Below, one piece after another: positions 34,772 through 43,156 of a stretch of DNA of 64,000 nt. Each line of letters starts with the position of its first letter. The first letter of the stretch is position 1. Under the pieces are notes generated by a model. That model had not been told where the DNA came from and did no database searches. It saw nothing but the letters and a program-made list of their open reading frames with translations. Made by a program: the position numbers and the translations under genes. The stretch is from Candidatus Mailhella excrementigallinarum (GTDB lineage Bacteria > Desulfobacterota > Desulfovibrionia > Desulfovibrionales > Desulfovibrionaceae). The stretch lies in the NCBI GenBank assembly GCA_944324075.1, contig CALUUZ010000003.1, forward strand, positions 157,743 to 221,742, written 5' to 3'.

Positions 34772-36876
34772 ATCTCGCGCGCGGCCATGACGGTCATTTC
34801 CCCGCGCAGAGGGTTCACCTTGCCCAGGCGCACCCTGAACCGCTGTCCGGGAAACACCTTCTCTCCAAACATCTGTCGTCTGGCGCGCGCCATGAGTTGC
34901 AGTTGCGGGAGGCTGATGCTGACAAAGGCGTCGTTTTCCTCCGCGATCACGGCCTCCCAGCGGCATTCCTCGCCGTGGACGCGCGCCTGCTGACGGACAT
35001 GCAGGTACTTCCAGTACCGGGGACGCATGCGCTGCGCCGTGCCCGCCCCGTCCAGCCGCTCGCGCAGGCCCGGAAGCAGGGCCGCCAGTTCCGCGGCGTC
35101 CCGGAGAGGCGCGCCGTTCAGGATCACTCCAAGCGCCTGAGCCTCATTGATCAGATCAGGATAACGGCGCAGGGGAGAAGTGACGGGGCTGTATGCGGAA
35201 ATCCCCATCCCCGCATGCGGGCGCGGCGTCGCATCCAGAGAGGCGGGGGCCATGGCGCGCGCAACTCTGGCAATATCCGGCGCAGAGCGCCACACGCCGG
35301 CGAATTCCCGGGGCACAGCGACATCCTGTGTGCGGAACAGCAGGGGAATATCCTGTTCCCTCGCCCATGCGGCCAAACCGGCATTGGCGAGGATCATCAT
35401 TTCCGAAACAAGAAGCTGGGCGCGCGGCGCGCACGGAGAAAGCGCCAGCGACACTTCAATGTCCGCCCCTTCCCCGGAAAGGGATATGTCCACGTCCGGC
35501 CTTTCGATGATGACCGCGCCGTCCGCCACCCGGCGCTTCCGCCGGGCTTCGGCGAAGGCCAGCCCCAGCCGCAGACGCTCAAGATACGGAACGGCGGGAT
35601 TGTCCGCGTCCTCCTCCGTCAGGGCCGCCTCGCAATCCACATAGCTGAGATTTGCATTCAGGACTGCACGCCCCGCATCCGGTCGGCAGGAAAGAATATT
35701 GCCTTCCGCATCAACCTCGCAGCGCAGAAGGAATACGGAACGCGGCCGCCCCGCAAGCAGGCTGAAAACGTCCGTGCCCAGACGTTCGGGCATCATGTGC
35801 GAATCGCCCTCGGGCAGATAGACGCTGGTGGCGCGCCGCGCCACGGCCCTGTCCAGCGGCGACCCGAAAGGCCAGACCAGCGCCGGACAGGCCAGAACCA
35901 CATCCACAGTCCATCCCCCTTCCGCGCGGGGAGCGATATCAAAGGCATCATCAATATCACGCGTGGACGCGCTGTCTATGCTCAGGAACAGACCGGACAG
36001 GGGCTTCAGTCCGGCGGAAGAACTGCGCGCGGCAAGCGTGTCGATTTCCTCCGCAAAGGCGGAAGACCATGCGTCGCCCTCCTCATATTCCGCACGGGCA
36101 AGCCAGAAATTGTAGTGTTCCGGCACGATGCCCCAGGCCTGAGCCAGCAGGAGGGGCAGATGAGGATCATCCGGCAGATTTTTGGACACCTGTTTCCACA
36201 GAACGTCGTCTTCCTGCGTTTCCGGATCGAGAATCCGGGCGCGGAGCAGACGTTCAAGGCGCGAACGCACCGGTTCGGGCGGAGCGAGCGCGGCGTCGGG
36301 AGCGCCCCGGCGCTGCTGCGAGGCTTCCCACAGCAGACGGAACCATTCCGCCCCTCCGCCGATCAGTTCCTCCCGTTCCCGCCGGGCTTCGGCCTCAAGA
36401 CGGCGGCGCTCCACCTCCTCCGCGCTGAATATCTCGAATTCCGGCGGCTGAAAGCGAAAATGGCTCCTGCAGGCCAGCAGCGCCTGCCCATACGCCGCAA
36501 CGTGATCGGCGTCCGGATTGCTTTCCGTCAGTTCCGCCAGCCACTGTGCGGAGGCCTTTTCCACCTCGCCCTGTGCCAGCTCCCATATTTCCACGGGATT
36601 CACGGAAGCCGCCAGAGCGTCCCGCGCCTGTCTGCGTTCTGCCAGAAGCGCGCAGACCTCATCACGGCTTTTGCCCGCTCCGTACTGAGGGCCGGCCCAG
36701 GGCAGGATGCGGTTTGCGGCCAGAGAGGTTTCCCGCCGGTTGGGCAGCAGCAGACGCAGCCTTCCCCCCTGTTCTTCCATGACCCAGGCGGTTTGCAGGG
36801 TATTGCCCTGCAGAAATTCCACGACGCATCCCGCGCCCGGATACCTGACAAGTCCCGCGTTGCTGCCTGCTGTCAT
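34768..36876 (-). CDS. RNase II-family exoribonuclease (RNB domain)
   Basis: 702 residues. It degrades RNA 3' to 5' in the cytoplasm. The catalytic RNB domain has SIDSASTRDIDDAFDI (metal-binding Asp cluster) near residue 300 and the late YSPVTSPLRRYPDLINEAQ motif. The long N-terminal region (Glu/Arg-rich helices) and a C-terminal S1-like beta segment (FRVRLGKVNPLRGEMTV) complete it. The N-terminal ~60 residues look like a small beta-barrel. GAGAGG precedes the ATG. Its stop codon lies within a family A repeat. It is shorter than VacB/RNase R and appears to be a stand-alone Desulfovibrio-type RNase II homologue. Confidence 0.88.
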   Translation of the reverse strand: MTAGSNAGLVRYPGAGCVVEFLQGNTLQTAWVMEEQGGRLRLLLPNRRETSLAANRILPWAGPQYGAGKSRDEVCALLAERRQARDALAASVNPVEIWELAQGEVEKASAQWLAELTESNPDADHVAAYGQALLACRSHFRFQPPEFEIFSAEEVERRRLEAEARREREELIGGGAEWFRLLWEASQQRRGAPDAALAPPEPVRSRLERLLRARILDPETQEDDVLWKQVSKNLPDDPHLPLLLAQAWGIVPEHYNFWLARAEYEEGDAWSSAFAEEIDTLAARSSSAGLKPLSGLFLSIDSASTRDIDDAFDIAPRAEGGWTVDVVLACPALVWPFGSPLDRAVARRATSVYLPEGDSHMMPERLGTDVFSLLAGRPRSVFLLRCEVDAEGNILSCRPDAGRAVLNANLSYVDCEAALTEEDADNPAVPYLERLRLGLAFAEARRKRRVADGAVIIERPDVDISLSGEGADIEVSLALSPCAPRAQLLVSEMMILANAGLAAWAREQDIPLLFRTQDVAVPREFAGVWRSAPDIARVARAMAPASLDATPRPHAGMGISAYSPVTSPLRRYPDLINEAQALGVILNGAPLRDAAELAALLPGLRERLDGAGTAQRMRPRYWKYLHVRQQARVHGEECRWEAVIAEENDAFVSISLPQLQLMARARRQMFGEKVFPGQRFRVRLGKVNPLRGEMTVMAAREI

Positions 36877-36982
36877 GCCTACCTCTCCCGGATTCCTCCG
36901 GCTCTGACGTTATCCCCCCGGCCCGGCTCGCCGGAGAAGCCCGGAGAATTTCGCCGCTGAAACTGCCTGCCAGTCGGACTCC

Positions 36983-37157
36983 AGGGCGTTTTGCGGTTGA
37001 AAATATCCTGCCGGCCAGAACCCCATGTTCCGGCCCGCAGGTTTCACGCCTCCATCGGAGCCTGACGCCGCAATTGACTTGCGGCTGCTCCGATGTCGCG
37101 GCTTCAGTCTCGCCCTGCTCGACTGAAGCAGAACATTTCATGAGCGAAATGCTCAGT
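36983..37157 (+). repeat. Dispersed repeat family A, copy 5
   Basis: AGGGCGTTTTGCGGTTGAAA, CCGGCCCGCAGGTTTCACGC and CGGCTTCAGTCTCGCC are present, ending with GAACATTTCATGAGCGAAAT. Its end overlaps the stop codon of the YbjN-like gene. Confidence 0.75.
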
Positions 37158-37641
37158 CGCCCGCCACCTCGTCGTGCCACTGGTCAAAGGACACGGCGCA
37201 GGTCTTGAAATAGTCTATCAGCCTGTCCCTGGCGATCCCGCCCGCGAGGTCAAGATCAAGCTCCAGGCAGGGATCGCCCTCGCTGTCCAGATAGGAACGG
37301 GAAAAGCGCTTGCTCCGGTTCCATTCATTCACCTTTTCCAGCGTTGCGGATGTACCGGAAAAGCACACATAGAACTGGATGCTGTGCCCGTCGTCATACG
37401 GGATGATATGACTCTTGAATCCGTTCATCTTCCACAGAACCGAGTCGTCCCCTCCGTCTTCGCCGGGAATCAGCTCCGCCGCGTACCCTTCACTCTTCAG
37501 AGCGGTTGCGACACTTTCCATGCTCAGCGTGTCAAACACTCCCGCGCTCCCCGCGTGGGCAGCCCCCGCCAGAACGGAGAACAGCGCGCCAGCTGCGAGC
37601 GCTCCCCTTTTCCATGTCATCCTCATCAGATTTTCCTTCAC
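37153..37641 (-). CDS. Exported YbjN-domain protein
   Basis: 162 residues starting at GTG (AAAGGA nine bases upstream). A signal peptide (WKRGALAAGALFSVLAGAAHA) predicts export to the periplasm. The rest matches the YbjN fold: a helix with VATALKSEGYAAEL, strands with SVLWKMNGFKSHIIPYDDG and FYVCFSG, and a late helix KVNEWNRSKRFSRSYLD. YbjN proteins are type III-chaperone-like and of uncertain function. Single gene. No regulator domain is attached. Confidence 0.7.
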   Translation of the reverse strand: MKENLMRMTWKRGALAAGALFSVLAGAAHAGSAGVFDTLSMESVATALKSEGYAAELIPGEDGGDDSVLWKMNGFKSHIIPYDDGHSIQFYVCFSGTSATLEKVNEWNRSKRFSRSYLDSEGDPCLELDLDLAGGIARDRLIDYFKTCAVSFDQWHDEVAGD

Positions 37642-37677
37642 CAGGAATTCCTTTACGGCTTGTATTCACAGCCGGTT

Positions 37678-38952
37678 TCAATGCTTGAAGGATCGCTGCC
37701 CGGTGAACACCATCGCCACCTGGGGCGATGCCTCGTTGCATGCCGCCACGACTTCATAATCCCGCAGCGATCCGCCGGGCTGGGCAATGGCCGTCACCCC
37801 CTGGGCAATGGCCGTGTCAACGCCGTCGCGGAAGGGGAAAAAGCCATCGGAAACCAGCACGGAACCGGGCAGCCCCCCGCGTTCCTCGCGGGTGCGCTCA
37901 TTGATCTCCTCCAGCATCCCTGCCGACGCGGCATCCGCCAGAGCCTTCTGCTGCAGTTCATACAGAGAAAGACCGCAGCGACGGAAAGCCAGAACATCGG
38001 CATGTTTGGTGTAGGCCTTATGGATGGCAAGTTCCACGCATCCCACGCGATCCTGCTCGCCGGTGCCGATGGCCACAGTCGCGCCGTCACGGGCGAAAAT
38101 GACGGAATTGGAAGTCACGCCCGCCTCCACCGCCCATGCGAACAGCAGATCTTCCAGCTCTCGCGCGGTGGCCCGGCGGGACGTTGCGGTCACGCCGTCC
38201 TTGCCTGTGCCTGAAGCCGGAATGAAGTCGTCGACGCCGCGGATGCGGTTGACGAAAGACTGCTGGATTACCAGCCCGCCGTCGGTAAGGCTCTTGATAT
38301 CCAGGAAAGGCGTGCCGCAAAGTTCCTCCAGCCGCCCCAGGCCGGGCAGATGCAGGATACGCAGGTTCCTGCGGGCCGAAATGATGTCCACAACGCCCTC
38401 TTCAAAGTCCGGGGCGGCCACCACTTCAAAATACTGGGACGCGATGAGTTCCGCCGTGGCCCTGTCCAGGGGCCGGTTCACCACCACCGCGCCGCCGAAG
38501 GCGGCGATGCGATCACACCAGAAGGCGCGCTCCAGCGCGTCGTGGAGACTGTCGGCCCAGGCCGCGCCGCAGGGATTGTTATGCTTGAGTATTGCAGCCG
38601 CGGGGCGCCCGGTGAGGTATTGCAGGATATTCGCCGCATTGTCCACGTCGGTCAGATTCGTCTTGCCGGGATGCTTGCCCGCCTGGATCATCTGGCCCTC
38701 GGTCAGGGCGGAAACAATGCCCTGCCCCGGCTTACGCCAGCTCTTCCCGGCCACCTCGCTTTCTCCTTCCACCAGCTCATACAGGGCCGCAGGCTGATCC
38801 GGGTTTTCCCCGTAGCGCAGTCCGCGCACTTCACCGCCCACGTTCCATACGCGCTTGCGGTATTTCAGTACCGTTTCCCCAAGGGTGATGGTCATGGTAT
38901 CGGGGAAACCGTCCGCCACAATCTGGCGGTACATCGCTTTGAGGTCGCTCAT
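37678..38952 (-). CDS. purH: AICAR transformylase (PurH, formyltransferase domain only)
   Basis: 424 residues. It transfers a formyl group from 10-formyl-tetrahydrofolate to AICAR in de novo purine synthesis. The core is visible in LRYGENPDQPAALYE, AAILKHNNPCGAA (catalytic Lys-His) and the final SDGFFPFRDGVDTAIAQGV with AIAQPGGSLRDYEVV. Usual PurH proteins (~520 residues) also carry an N-terminal IMP cyclohydrolase (MGS-like) domain; this is absent here, so the last ring closure must be done elsewhere. CGGAG precedes the ATG at 38952; an upstream extension is not homologous-looking. Confidence 0.9.
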   Translation of the reverse strand: MSDLKAMYRQIVADGFPDTMTITLGETVLKYRKRVWNVGGEVRGLRYGENPDQPAALYELVEGESEVAGKSWRKPGQGIVSALTEGQMIQAGKHPGKTNLTDVDNAANILQYLTGRPAAAILKHNNPCGAAWADSLHDALERAFWCDRIAAFGGAVVVNRPLDRATAELIASQYFEVVAAPDFEEGVVDIISARRNLRILHLPGLGRLEELCGTPFLDIKSLTDGGLVIQQSFVNRIRGVDDFIPASGTGKDGVTATSRRATARELEDLLFAWAVEAGVTSNSVIFARDGATVAIGTGEQDRVGCVELAIHKAYTKHADVLAFRRCGLSLYELQQKALADAASAGMLEEINERTREERGGLPGSVLVSDGFFPFRDGVDTAIAQGVTAIAQPGGSLRDYEVVAACNEASPQVAMVFTGQRSFKH

Positions 38953-39219
38953 GCAATCACTCCGGGTTCCGGCGGCCGCCGGGTAAAATGGGGAAGAGAT
39001 CCGCACTTGTATCATAAAGCTCCGGCACGGGCAATTTCCATTTGCCGCCGTCACGCGATGGCGCTATGATAGCCGGGCCGCACGGCGGCAGAAACCCGAT
39101 TTCATCAAAAAGTCCTACCGAAAAGGAACGCTCCCCGTGCCGCCCGCTCGCCAGATGCGGAGCCAGCCGGCGGATAGGGCAGCCGAGGATTTAAACAGAT
39201 ATTCCCAGGGTGCTTTATA

Positions 39220-39597
39220 ATGGAACATATGCTGCTGAAAATGGCCCGTCAGCTTGATGCTCTGGATGAAGCCTCGCTCATGGGGCTATGGGAAAAATAC
39301 ATGCGGATCGTCAGTTGTTTTGAACCGTCACAGCGCTGGCAGGAAGCAGTACTCGTGCTTTCCCTCATTCAGGCCAAGCACTGGAAGAACCAGCTTTTCA
39401 ACGTCCAGTGGGCCGACCGTCTCCGCGGCGGCCGCCGGAACGCACCTTCAGGAATGCCCGATGGCTTTCCCTTTCCGCCGGGAGCCGCGCCCTTTTCACT
39501 GGATCCGCCGGACGGAGACTCCCGGCCGCGCCCGGAAAAGCGGGCGAAGGTTCTGAGCTTCACGCCGGAAGCCTCTTCTTCTGACGACAACCGATAA
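39220..39597 (+). CDS. Hypothetical acidic-tail protein
   Basis: 125 residues. The N-terminal ~65 residues are helical (LLKMARQLDALDEASLMGLW; FEPSQRWQEAVLVLSLIQAK), the rest is Pro/Gly/Arg-rich and probably disordered. Upstream is AGGGTG. No family recognised. A family A repeat follows the stop codon. The upstream gap (38953-39219) has no other gene. Confidence 0.55.
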   Translation: MEHMLLKMARQLDALDEASLMGLWEKYMRIVSCFEPSQRWQEAVLVLSLIQAKHWKNQLFNVQWADRLRGGRRNAPSGMPDGFPFPPGAAPFSLDPPDGDSRPRPEKRAKVLSFTPEASSSDDNR

Positions 39598-39606
39598 CGC
39601 AGGCGT

Positions 39607-39800
39607 CAGAGCATTTTCGGTTTGAAAATGCTCCCCCAAATGTTCCGGATGCCAAGCGAAGCGAGACTGAGGCCGCGACGCCCCCTTCCCCGGTGTCGCC
39701 GCAATTCACTTGGGGCGCACAACTCCGGCTTCAGGCGTGAAACCTGCGTGCCGGAACATGGGGTCTGGCCGGCAGATATGTTCAAGAGCAAACCACTCTG
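39607..39800 (-). repeat. Dispersed repeat family A, copy 6 (inverted)
   Basis: It starts with the palindrome AGAGCATTTTC-ggttt-GAAAATGCTC. TTCAGGCGTGAAACCTGC and GCCGGCAGATATGTTC follow. It sits between the convergent hypothetical and TPR genes. Confidence 0.75.
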
Positions 39801-39801
39801 G

Positions 39802-40620
39802 TCAGACGCCCGGACGGAAACTGCGCCCTGTCCCGTTCCGGCGGCACAGTTCAAGGTTATGGCGCAGCCCTTCCACTGCGGAGCCTGTCGTACGGCCCGC
39901 CAGGGCGTAGCAGTGAAGCGCCTCTTCCAGCGCCACGGCGGCCTCGTCCGGGCGTCCTGCCGCCAGCAGCGCCGTGCCCAGATTGCCCAGACAGAACGCC
40001 GTTTCCGGACCGTCTCCGCACAATTCACGCCGGATCTCCACGGCCTTCCGATGCAGCTCGCACCCGACCCCGGCCTCGCCCCGCTCTTCCGCAATGCGGC
40101 CCAGATTGTTCAGGCAGGTGGACATGTTGAAGCCGCGGGGCTCCAGGCGCTCCAGCACGGCCTTCGCCCGCAGGGACAGCGCTTCGGCTTCCGCCGGATT
40201 GCCCGCCTCATAATAGGAGGCGGAAAGCCGGATCAGGGCATCCGCCACAGGGAGGCTGCCTTCGCCGCAGCGCTCGATCAGCGCGGCCAGAGCCGTTCTT
40301 CCCAGTCCAATGCTTTCGTCATGGCGGCCCACGGCCTGAAGAATGAAGGAAAGATTCTGCTGTGCGCCCAGACTGGCGGGATGTCCGTCCCCAAGCTCCC
40401 GGCGCAGTATCTCCCATGCCTCGCGCAGAGGTTCGACCGCTTCCTCGCCGCGGTTCAGGGCGTGCAGGCATCTGCCCATGCCCTGCAGCAGCAGGGCACG
40501 GCGGGCAGGGGCGTGCCCCCCCGCATCCAGCATATGCGCGAACGCGCGGTGCGCCCCTTCGGCGTCGCCCTGACTCAGCAGCCTTCCGGCCCATTCATAT
40601 TCCGTTTTGAAGGTATCCAT
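39802..40620 (-). CDS. Tetratricopeptide-repeat protein
   Basis: 272 residues made almost entirely of ~42-residue TPR (kinesin-light-chain-type) repeats, for example LGDGHPASLGAQQNLSFILQ, VADALIRLSASYYEAGNPAE and GPETAFCLGNLGTALLAAG. It probably binds protein partners; no enzymatic domain. The start at 40620 (MDTFKTEYEWAGRLL) is chosen because the longer frame runs into a family A repeat. It has a weak ribosome site. It neighbours the DUF4037 and DUF4125 genes, with which TPR genes are sometimes associated in anaerobes. Confidence 0.75.
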   Translation of the reverse strand: MDTFKTEYEWAGRLLSQGDAEGAHRAFAHMLDAGGHAPARRALLLQGMGRCLHALNRGEEAVEPLREAWEILRRELGDGHPASLGAQQNLSFILQAVGRHDESIGLGRTALAALIERCGEGSLPVADALIRLSASYYEAGNPAEAEALSLRAKAVLERLEPRGFNMSTCLNNLGRIAEERGEAGVGCELHRKAVEIRRELCGDGPETAFCLGNLGTALLAAGRPDEAAVALEEALHCYALAGRTTGSAVEGLRHNLELCRRNGTGRSFRPGV

Positions 40621-40719
40621 AATGGTTTCCCGTCGTGCGCCATTCCGATGTTTCAATATTAAGGGAAATTCCTGATGAATGCCGCAAGAAATGCCTGCTC
40701 GCGGAGACTCTGGCGTCCC

Positions 40720-40899
40720 GGAGCATTTTGCCGTTGAAAATATCCTGCCTGCCGGGCGCTGTTTCCGACCCGCAGGTTTCACGCCTGAAGCCGGAGTTGT
40801 GCGCCGCAAGTGAGTTGCGGCGACACCGGAGAGGGGGCGTCGAGGCTTCAGTCTCACTCCGCTCGACTCCGCAGGGCATTTCATGAATGAAATGCCCTA
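40720..40899 (+). repeat. Dispersed repeat family A, copy 7
   Basis: GAGCATTTTGCCGTTGAAAA, CCGACCCGCAGGTTTCACGC and GCCGCAAGTGAGTTGCGGC are present, ending with GGGCATTTCATGAATGAAAT, overlapping the stop codon of the DUF4037 gene. Confidence 0.75.
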
Positions 40900-41850
40900 A
40901 TCCTCCAGCAGATTCATGCGGGCGAGTTCGGGATCGGAAATACGCGCGGCCAGATGCGGGCCGTGCGCCCAGAGCCAGGAATCCGTTTCGGAGGAAAGCC
41001 CCCTTTCCCGCAGCGCCTCAGCAAACCGGGAACACAGAGCCTCCACCTCGCGGCAAACCGCCTCGCCGCCGCTTCCGACAAGGGGCGTCGAGGCGATTCT
41101 TTTCAGCGCATCCGCCGTGTATTCCCCCAGAAACGGCAGATCCCGCCCGATATGCCAGGCCCATTTGTAAAATGGCATATAGCGCCGGTTCAGCAGAAAG
41201 AGCATACCCAGCGCGGCCTCGGCGAAACGGCTTGCCGCGAGCATGGCGCACACGGTTTCGCCGCGCCTCAGCGCACGCGGCAGATTGTACTGACCGGCCT
41301 GTGCCATGTTCATGCAGCGGGCCGCCAGCTTTTTCAGCCACAGATCTCTGGGGTAATATTCCAGCAGGGCCTTGCGCCACGCGGAAAAATCCCCTCTGGC
41401 GTCCATGAAGACCTCGCCATTTGTGCAGGCTGCCAGCGCATGTTCCGGAATGCCCCGCCATTCCCGCCATGTGCGCGGCGCATGGCGCAGGCCTGTAAAC
41501 CGGGCATAGAACTCCTCCACCGCCAGCGGGCCAACCCTCCCCATACGGCATTCAGGCCGCATGCGTGAAGGATATCCGGCAAAGGTCACGGGCAGCTCCG
41601 CCAGGGCGGAGTCCAGCCTGGAGGCGCAGGCGGCGAGGCGATCCGCCGGGAGCCAGATGCAGAACGCCGGCCCCCAGTCATGATCGCGGGAAAGCTCATC
41701 ATCACAGCCGAAACATTCCGAGCCTTCGCCTGCCAGCCCGACAGCCGCGTCGGCCATGATGTCGGGAACCGTCTCGCGCAGGCGGGACTCGCAGGACTGA
41801 AAAAAGGCTCTGGCCAGGGGAAGCCCTCGCGTCTCGGTCATTTCTCGCAT
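40897..41850 (-). CDS. DUF4037 nucleotidyltransferase-like protein
   Basis: 317 residues. The N-terminal nucleotidyltransferase-like motif is visible as G-L-A-G-E-G-S-E-C-F-G, then DDELSRDHDWGPAF, with the expected acidic residues. The DUF4037 C-terminal helical region (YYPRDLWLKKLAARC; LLNRRYMPFYKWAWHI) follows. It is likely to transfer a nucleotide to a small molecule or protein; substrate unknown. GGAGA precedes the ATG at 41850. It is divergent from a DUF4125 gene, a neighbour pair often seen in gut anaerobes. Confidence 0.8.
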   Translation of the reverse strand: MREMTETRGLPLARAFFQSCESRLRETVPDIMADAAVGLAGEGSECFGCDDELSRDHDWGPAFCIWLPADRLAACASRLDSALAELPVTFAGYPSRMRPECRMGRVGPLAVEEFYARFTGLRHAPRTWREWRGIPEHALAACTNGEVFMDARGDFSAWRKALLEYYPRDLWLKKLAARCMNMAQAGQYNLPRALRRGETVCAMLAASRFAEAALGMLFLLNRRYMPFYKWAWHIGRDLPFLGEYTADALKRIASTPLVGSGGEAVCREVEALCSRFAEALRERGLSSETDSWLWAHGPHLAARISDPELARMNLLED

Positions 41851-41889
41851 ATCATGTCTCCACGCATGGTTTGCCCCGTCATGTTCCAC

Positions 41890-42005
41890 CCCGCAGTCGT
41901 CCCATCCGCAGACTGATAGGGGGCGTGCGGACTCCCCTCCCTGAGGGGACGAGTTGCAAAAAGGGATTTCATCGGCTTTGCCATTTTGTCAAGTCCATTT
42001 TCCCC
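41890..42005 (+). repeat. Dispersed repeat family B, copy 2
   Basis: GACTGATAGGGGGCGTGCGG, CTCCCTGAGGGG and TTTCATCGGCTTTGCCATTT follow the same order as the inverted copy at 16320-16445. Confidence 0.6.
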
Positions 42006-42008
42006 CGA

Positions 42009-42130
42009 TGTTCTGTCAGTCGCAATGTTGAAAATATCCCTGACCGCCGGAGACGCGAGCGCAACGGGCCATGGAGCGGGACCTCCCGCCGCGCGCGGCA
42101 GTGCGGCATGGAGGGGGGGCAGCCGGACGA
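42009..42130 (-). repeat. Degenerate MITE fragment related to 18112-18420
   Basis: It begins TTCTGTCA (cf. GCTCTGTCA) and shares TGACCGCCGGAGACGCGAGC, CCCGCCGCG and GCGGCATGGAGGGGG with the right half of the MITE. No second end or target duplication is visible. The stretch from here to 42336 is GC-rich and without a gene. Confidence 0.55.
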
Positions 42131-42336
42131 CGGCCCTGCGCAGGGGCCGTGCCCGCTGCCGAGCAGAGGGAGGCGGGCAGGCATCAAGAGCGGGGGAAAG
42201 GAGCGGAAGCGGGGAGGTTTCAGGAGATAAGGGCGTTTTTGACGAAGGAGAGCGGAAGGGCTTGCAACTGAAAAGAAATCGTGCCATGCACCACCTGTAT
42301 TTCACCGCCGTTCAGCGGCTTTTTTCGGAGAAGCAT

Positions 42337-42948
42337 ATGACCAGGGAACTGATTGAGAATATCGTGGATCGGGAATGGAGCATGTTTGATCGGGTGCGGA
42401 ATGAAGGAGGACGGGCCTCATGTCAGAATGATCCCGCCACCTTCCGCATCATGCGGACCAGCCAGTTCATGACCTGGCCGGAAGACCTGCTGCGCAGCTA
42501 TCTCGCCGATCTGGAAGCTGCCGACCGCGTGGGACGCAACCTGCTGACCGAAAAGTATGCCTTCATGATGGAATCCACCTCACCGTTTGAGTTCCGACGC
42601 ATCCGGCACATGCTGCCTGTTCCGGATCAGGACTCTCTCGCGTGGATCCGGGAAATCGTGAACACCCATGTCAACTGGGAGCGCCGCACCGATCAGGCTT
42701 ATCCTCGCGTCCGTTCCAAGGGCCGCCCCCTGACCAGCGACGAGGATCGCCCCGACGTTACATCTTTTGAAACCTACCTTGCGGGTGAACTGAAAACATG
42801 GTCCAGGTCCACTCTGGCCCGCTATCTGGCCTTTACCCGTGACTGCGTGCGGCAGGGGCGCAACCTTGCCGAGGAAACCGCGGACAATATGGCCCGAGCG
42901 TATGGTTACGCCTCCATGCGTGACGCCGAGGAAAAAAGCGCCCGCTGA
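42337..42948 (+). CDS. DUF4125-family protein
   Basis: 203 residues. The family signature is clear: IVDREWSMFDRVRNEGGRAS, CQNDPATFRIMRTSQFMTW, and the middle YLADLEAADRVGRNLLTEKY with AFMMESTSP. Function unknown; found in many strict anaerobes. I start at 42337 (GGAGA upstream) because homologues begin here; an ATG at 42286 adds 17 residues without a ribosome site. It is paired divergently with the DUF4037 nucleotidyltransferase-like gene, suggesting a shared process. Confidence 0.8.
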   Translation: MTRELIENIVDREWSMFDRVRNEGGRASCQNDPATFRIMRTSQFMTWPEDLLRSYLADLEAADRVGRNLLTEKYAFMMESTSPFEFRRIRHMLPVPDQDSLAWIREIVNTHVNWERRTDQAYPRVRSKGRPLTSDEDRPDVTSFETYLAGELKTWSRSTLARYLAFTRDCVRQGRNLAEETADNMARAYGYASMRDAEEKSAR

Positions 42949-43034
42949 ACTTGCAGCGCCCTTCCTTTCGTCCCCTCCGCTCCGACGCGCCGGAAGAGCA
43001 TTCCCAAAGGCATGACGGTTTGCGCCGTATTTTG

Positions 43035-43059
43035 TGACAATATCCACAATTCATTGTCA
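43035..43059. promoter_or_regulatory. Palindromic operator candidate upstream of the transporter gene
   Basis: TGACAAT-N11-ATTGTCA, perfect 7-bp arms, about 100 bp upstream of the SLC13-like start. A third TGTCA half follows. It could be a repressor or LysR-type site for the diaminopropionate operon. Confidence 0.4.
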
Positions 43060-43156
43060 TTTCCCTGTCAACTGCCCGAGGGGGGAATCACCTCGCCCAG
43101 GCCCGCCGGAACAGCTCCGGGATGTTTCGGCGGCAACAGTAACCGGAGGAGAACCC

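Noticed and set aside
34555..36960. 801-codon open frame opposite the RNase II gene
   Set aside because: Runs through repeat DNA and the antisense of RNB; composition is Arg/Gly/His-rich and without motifs.
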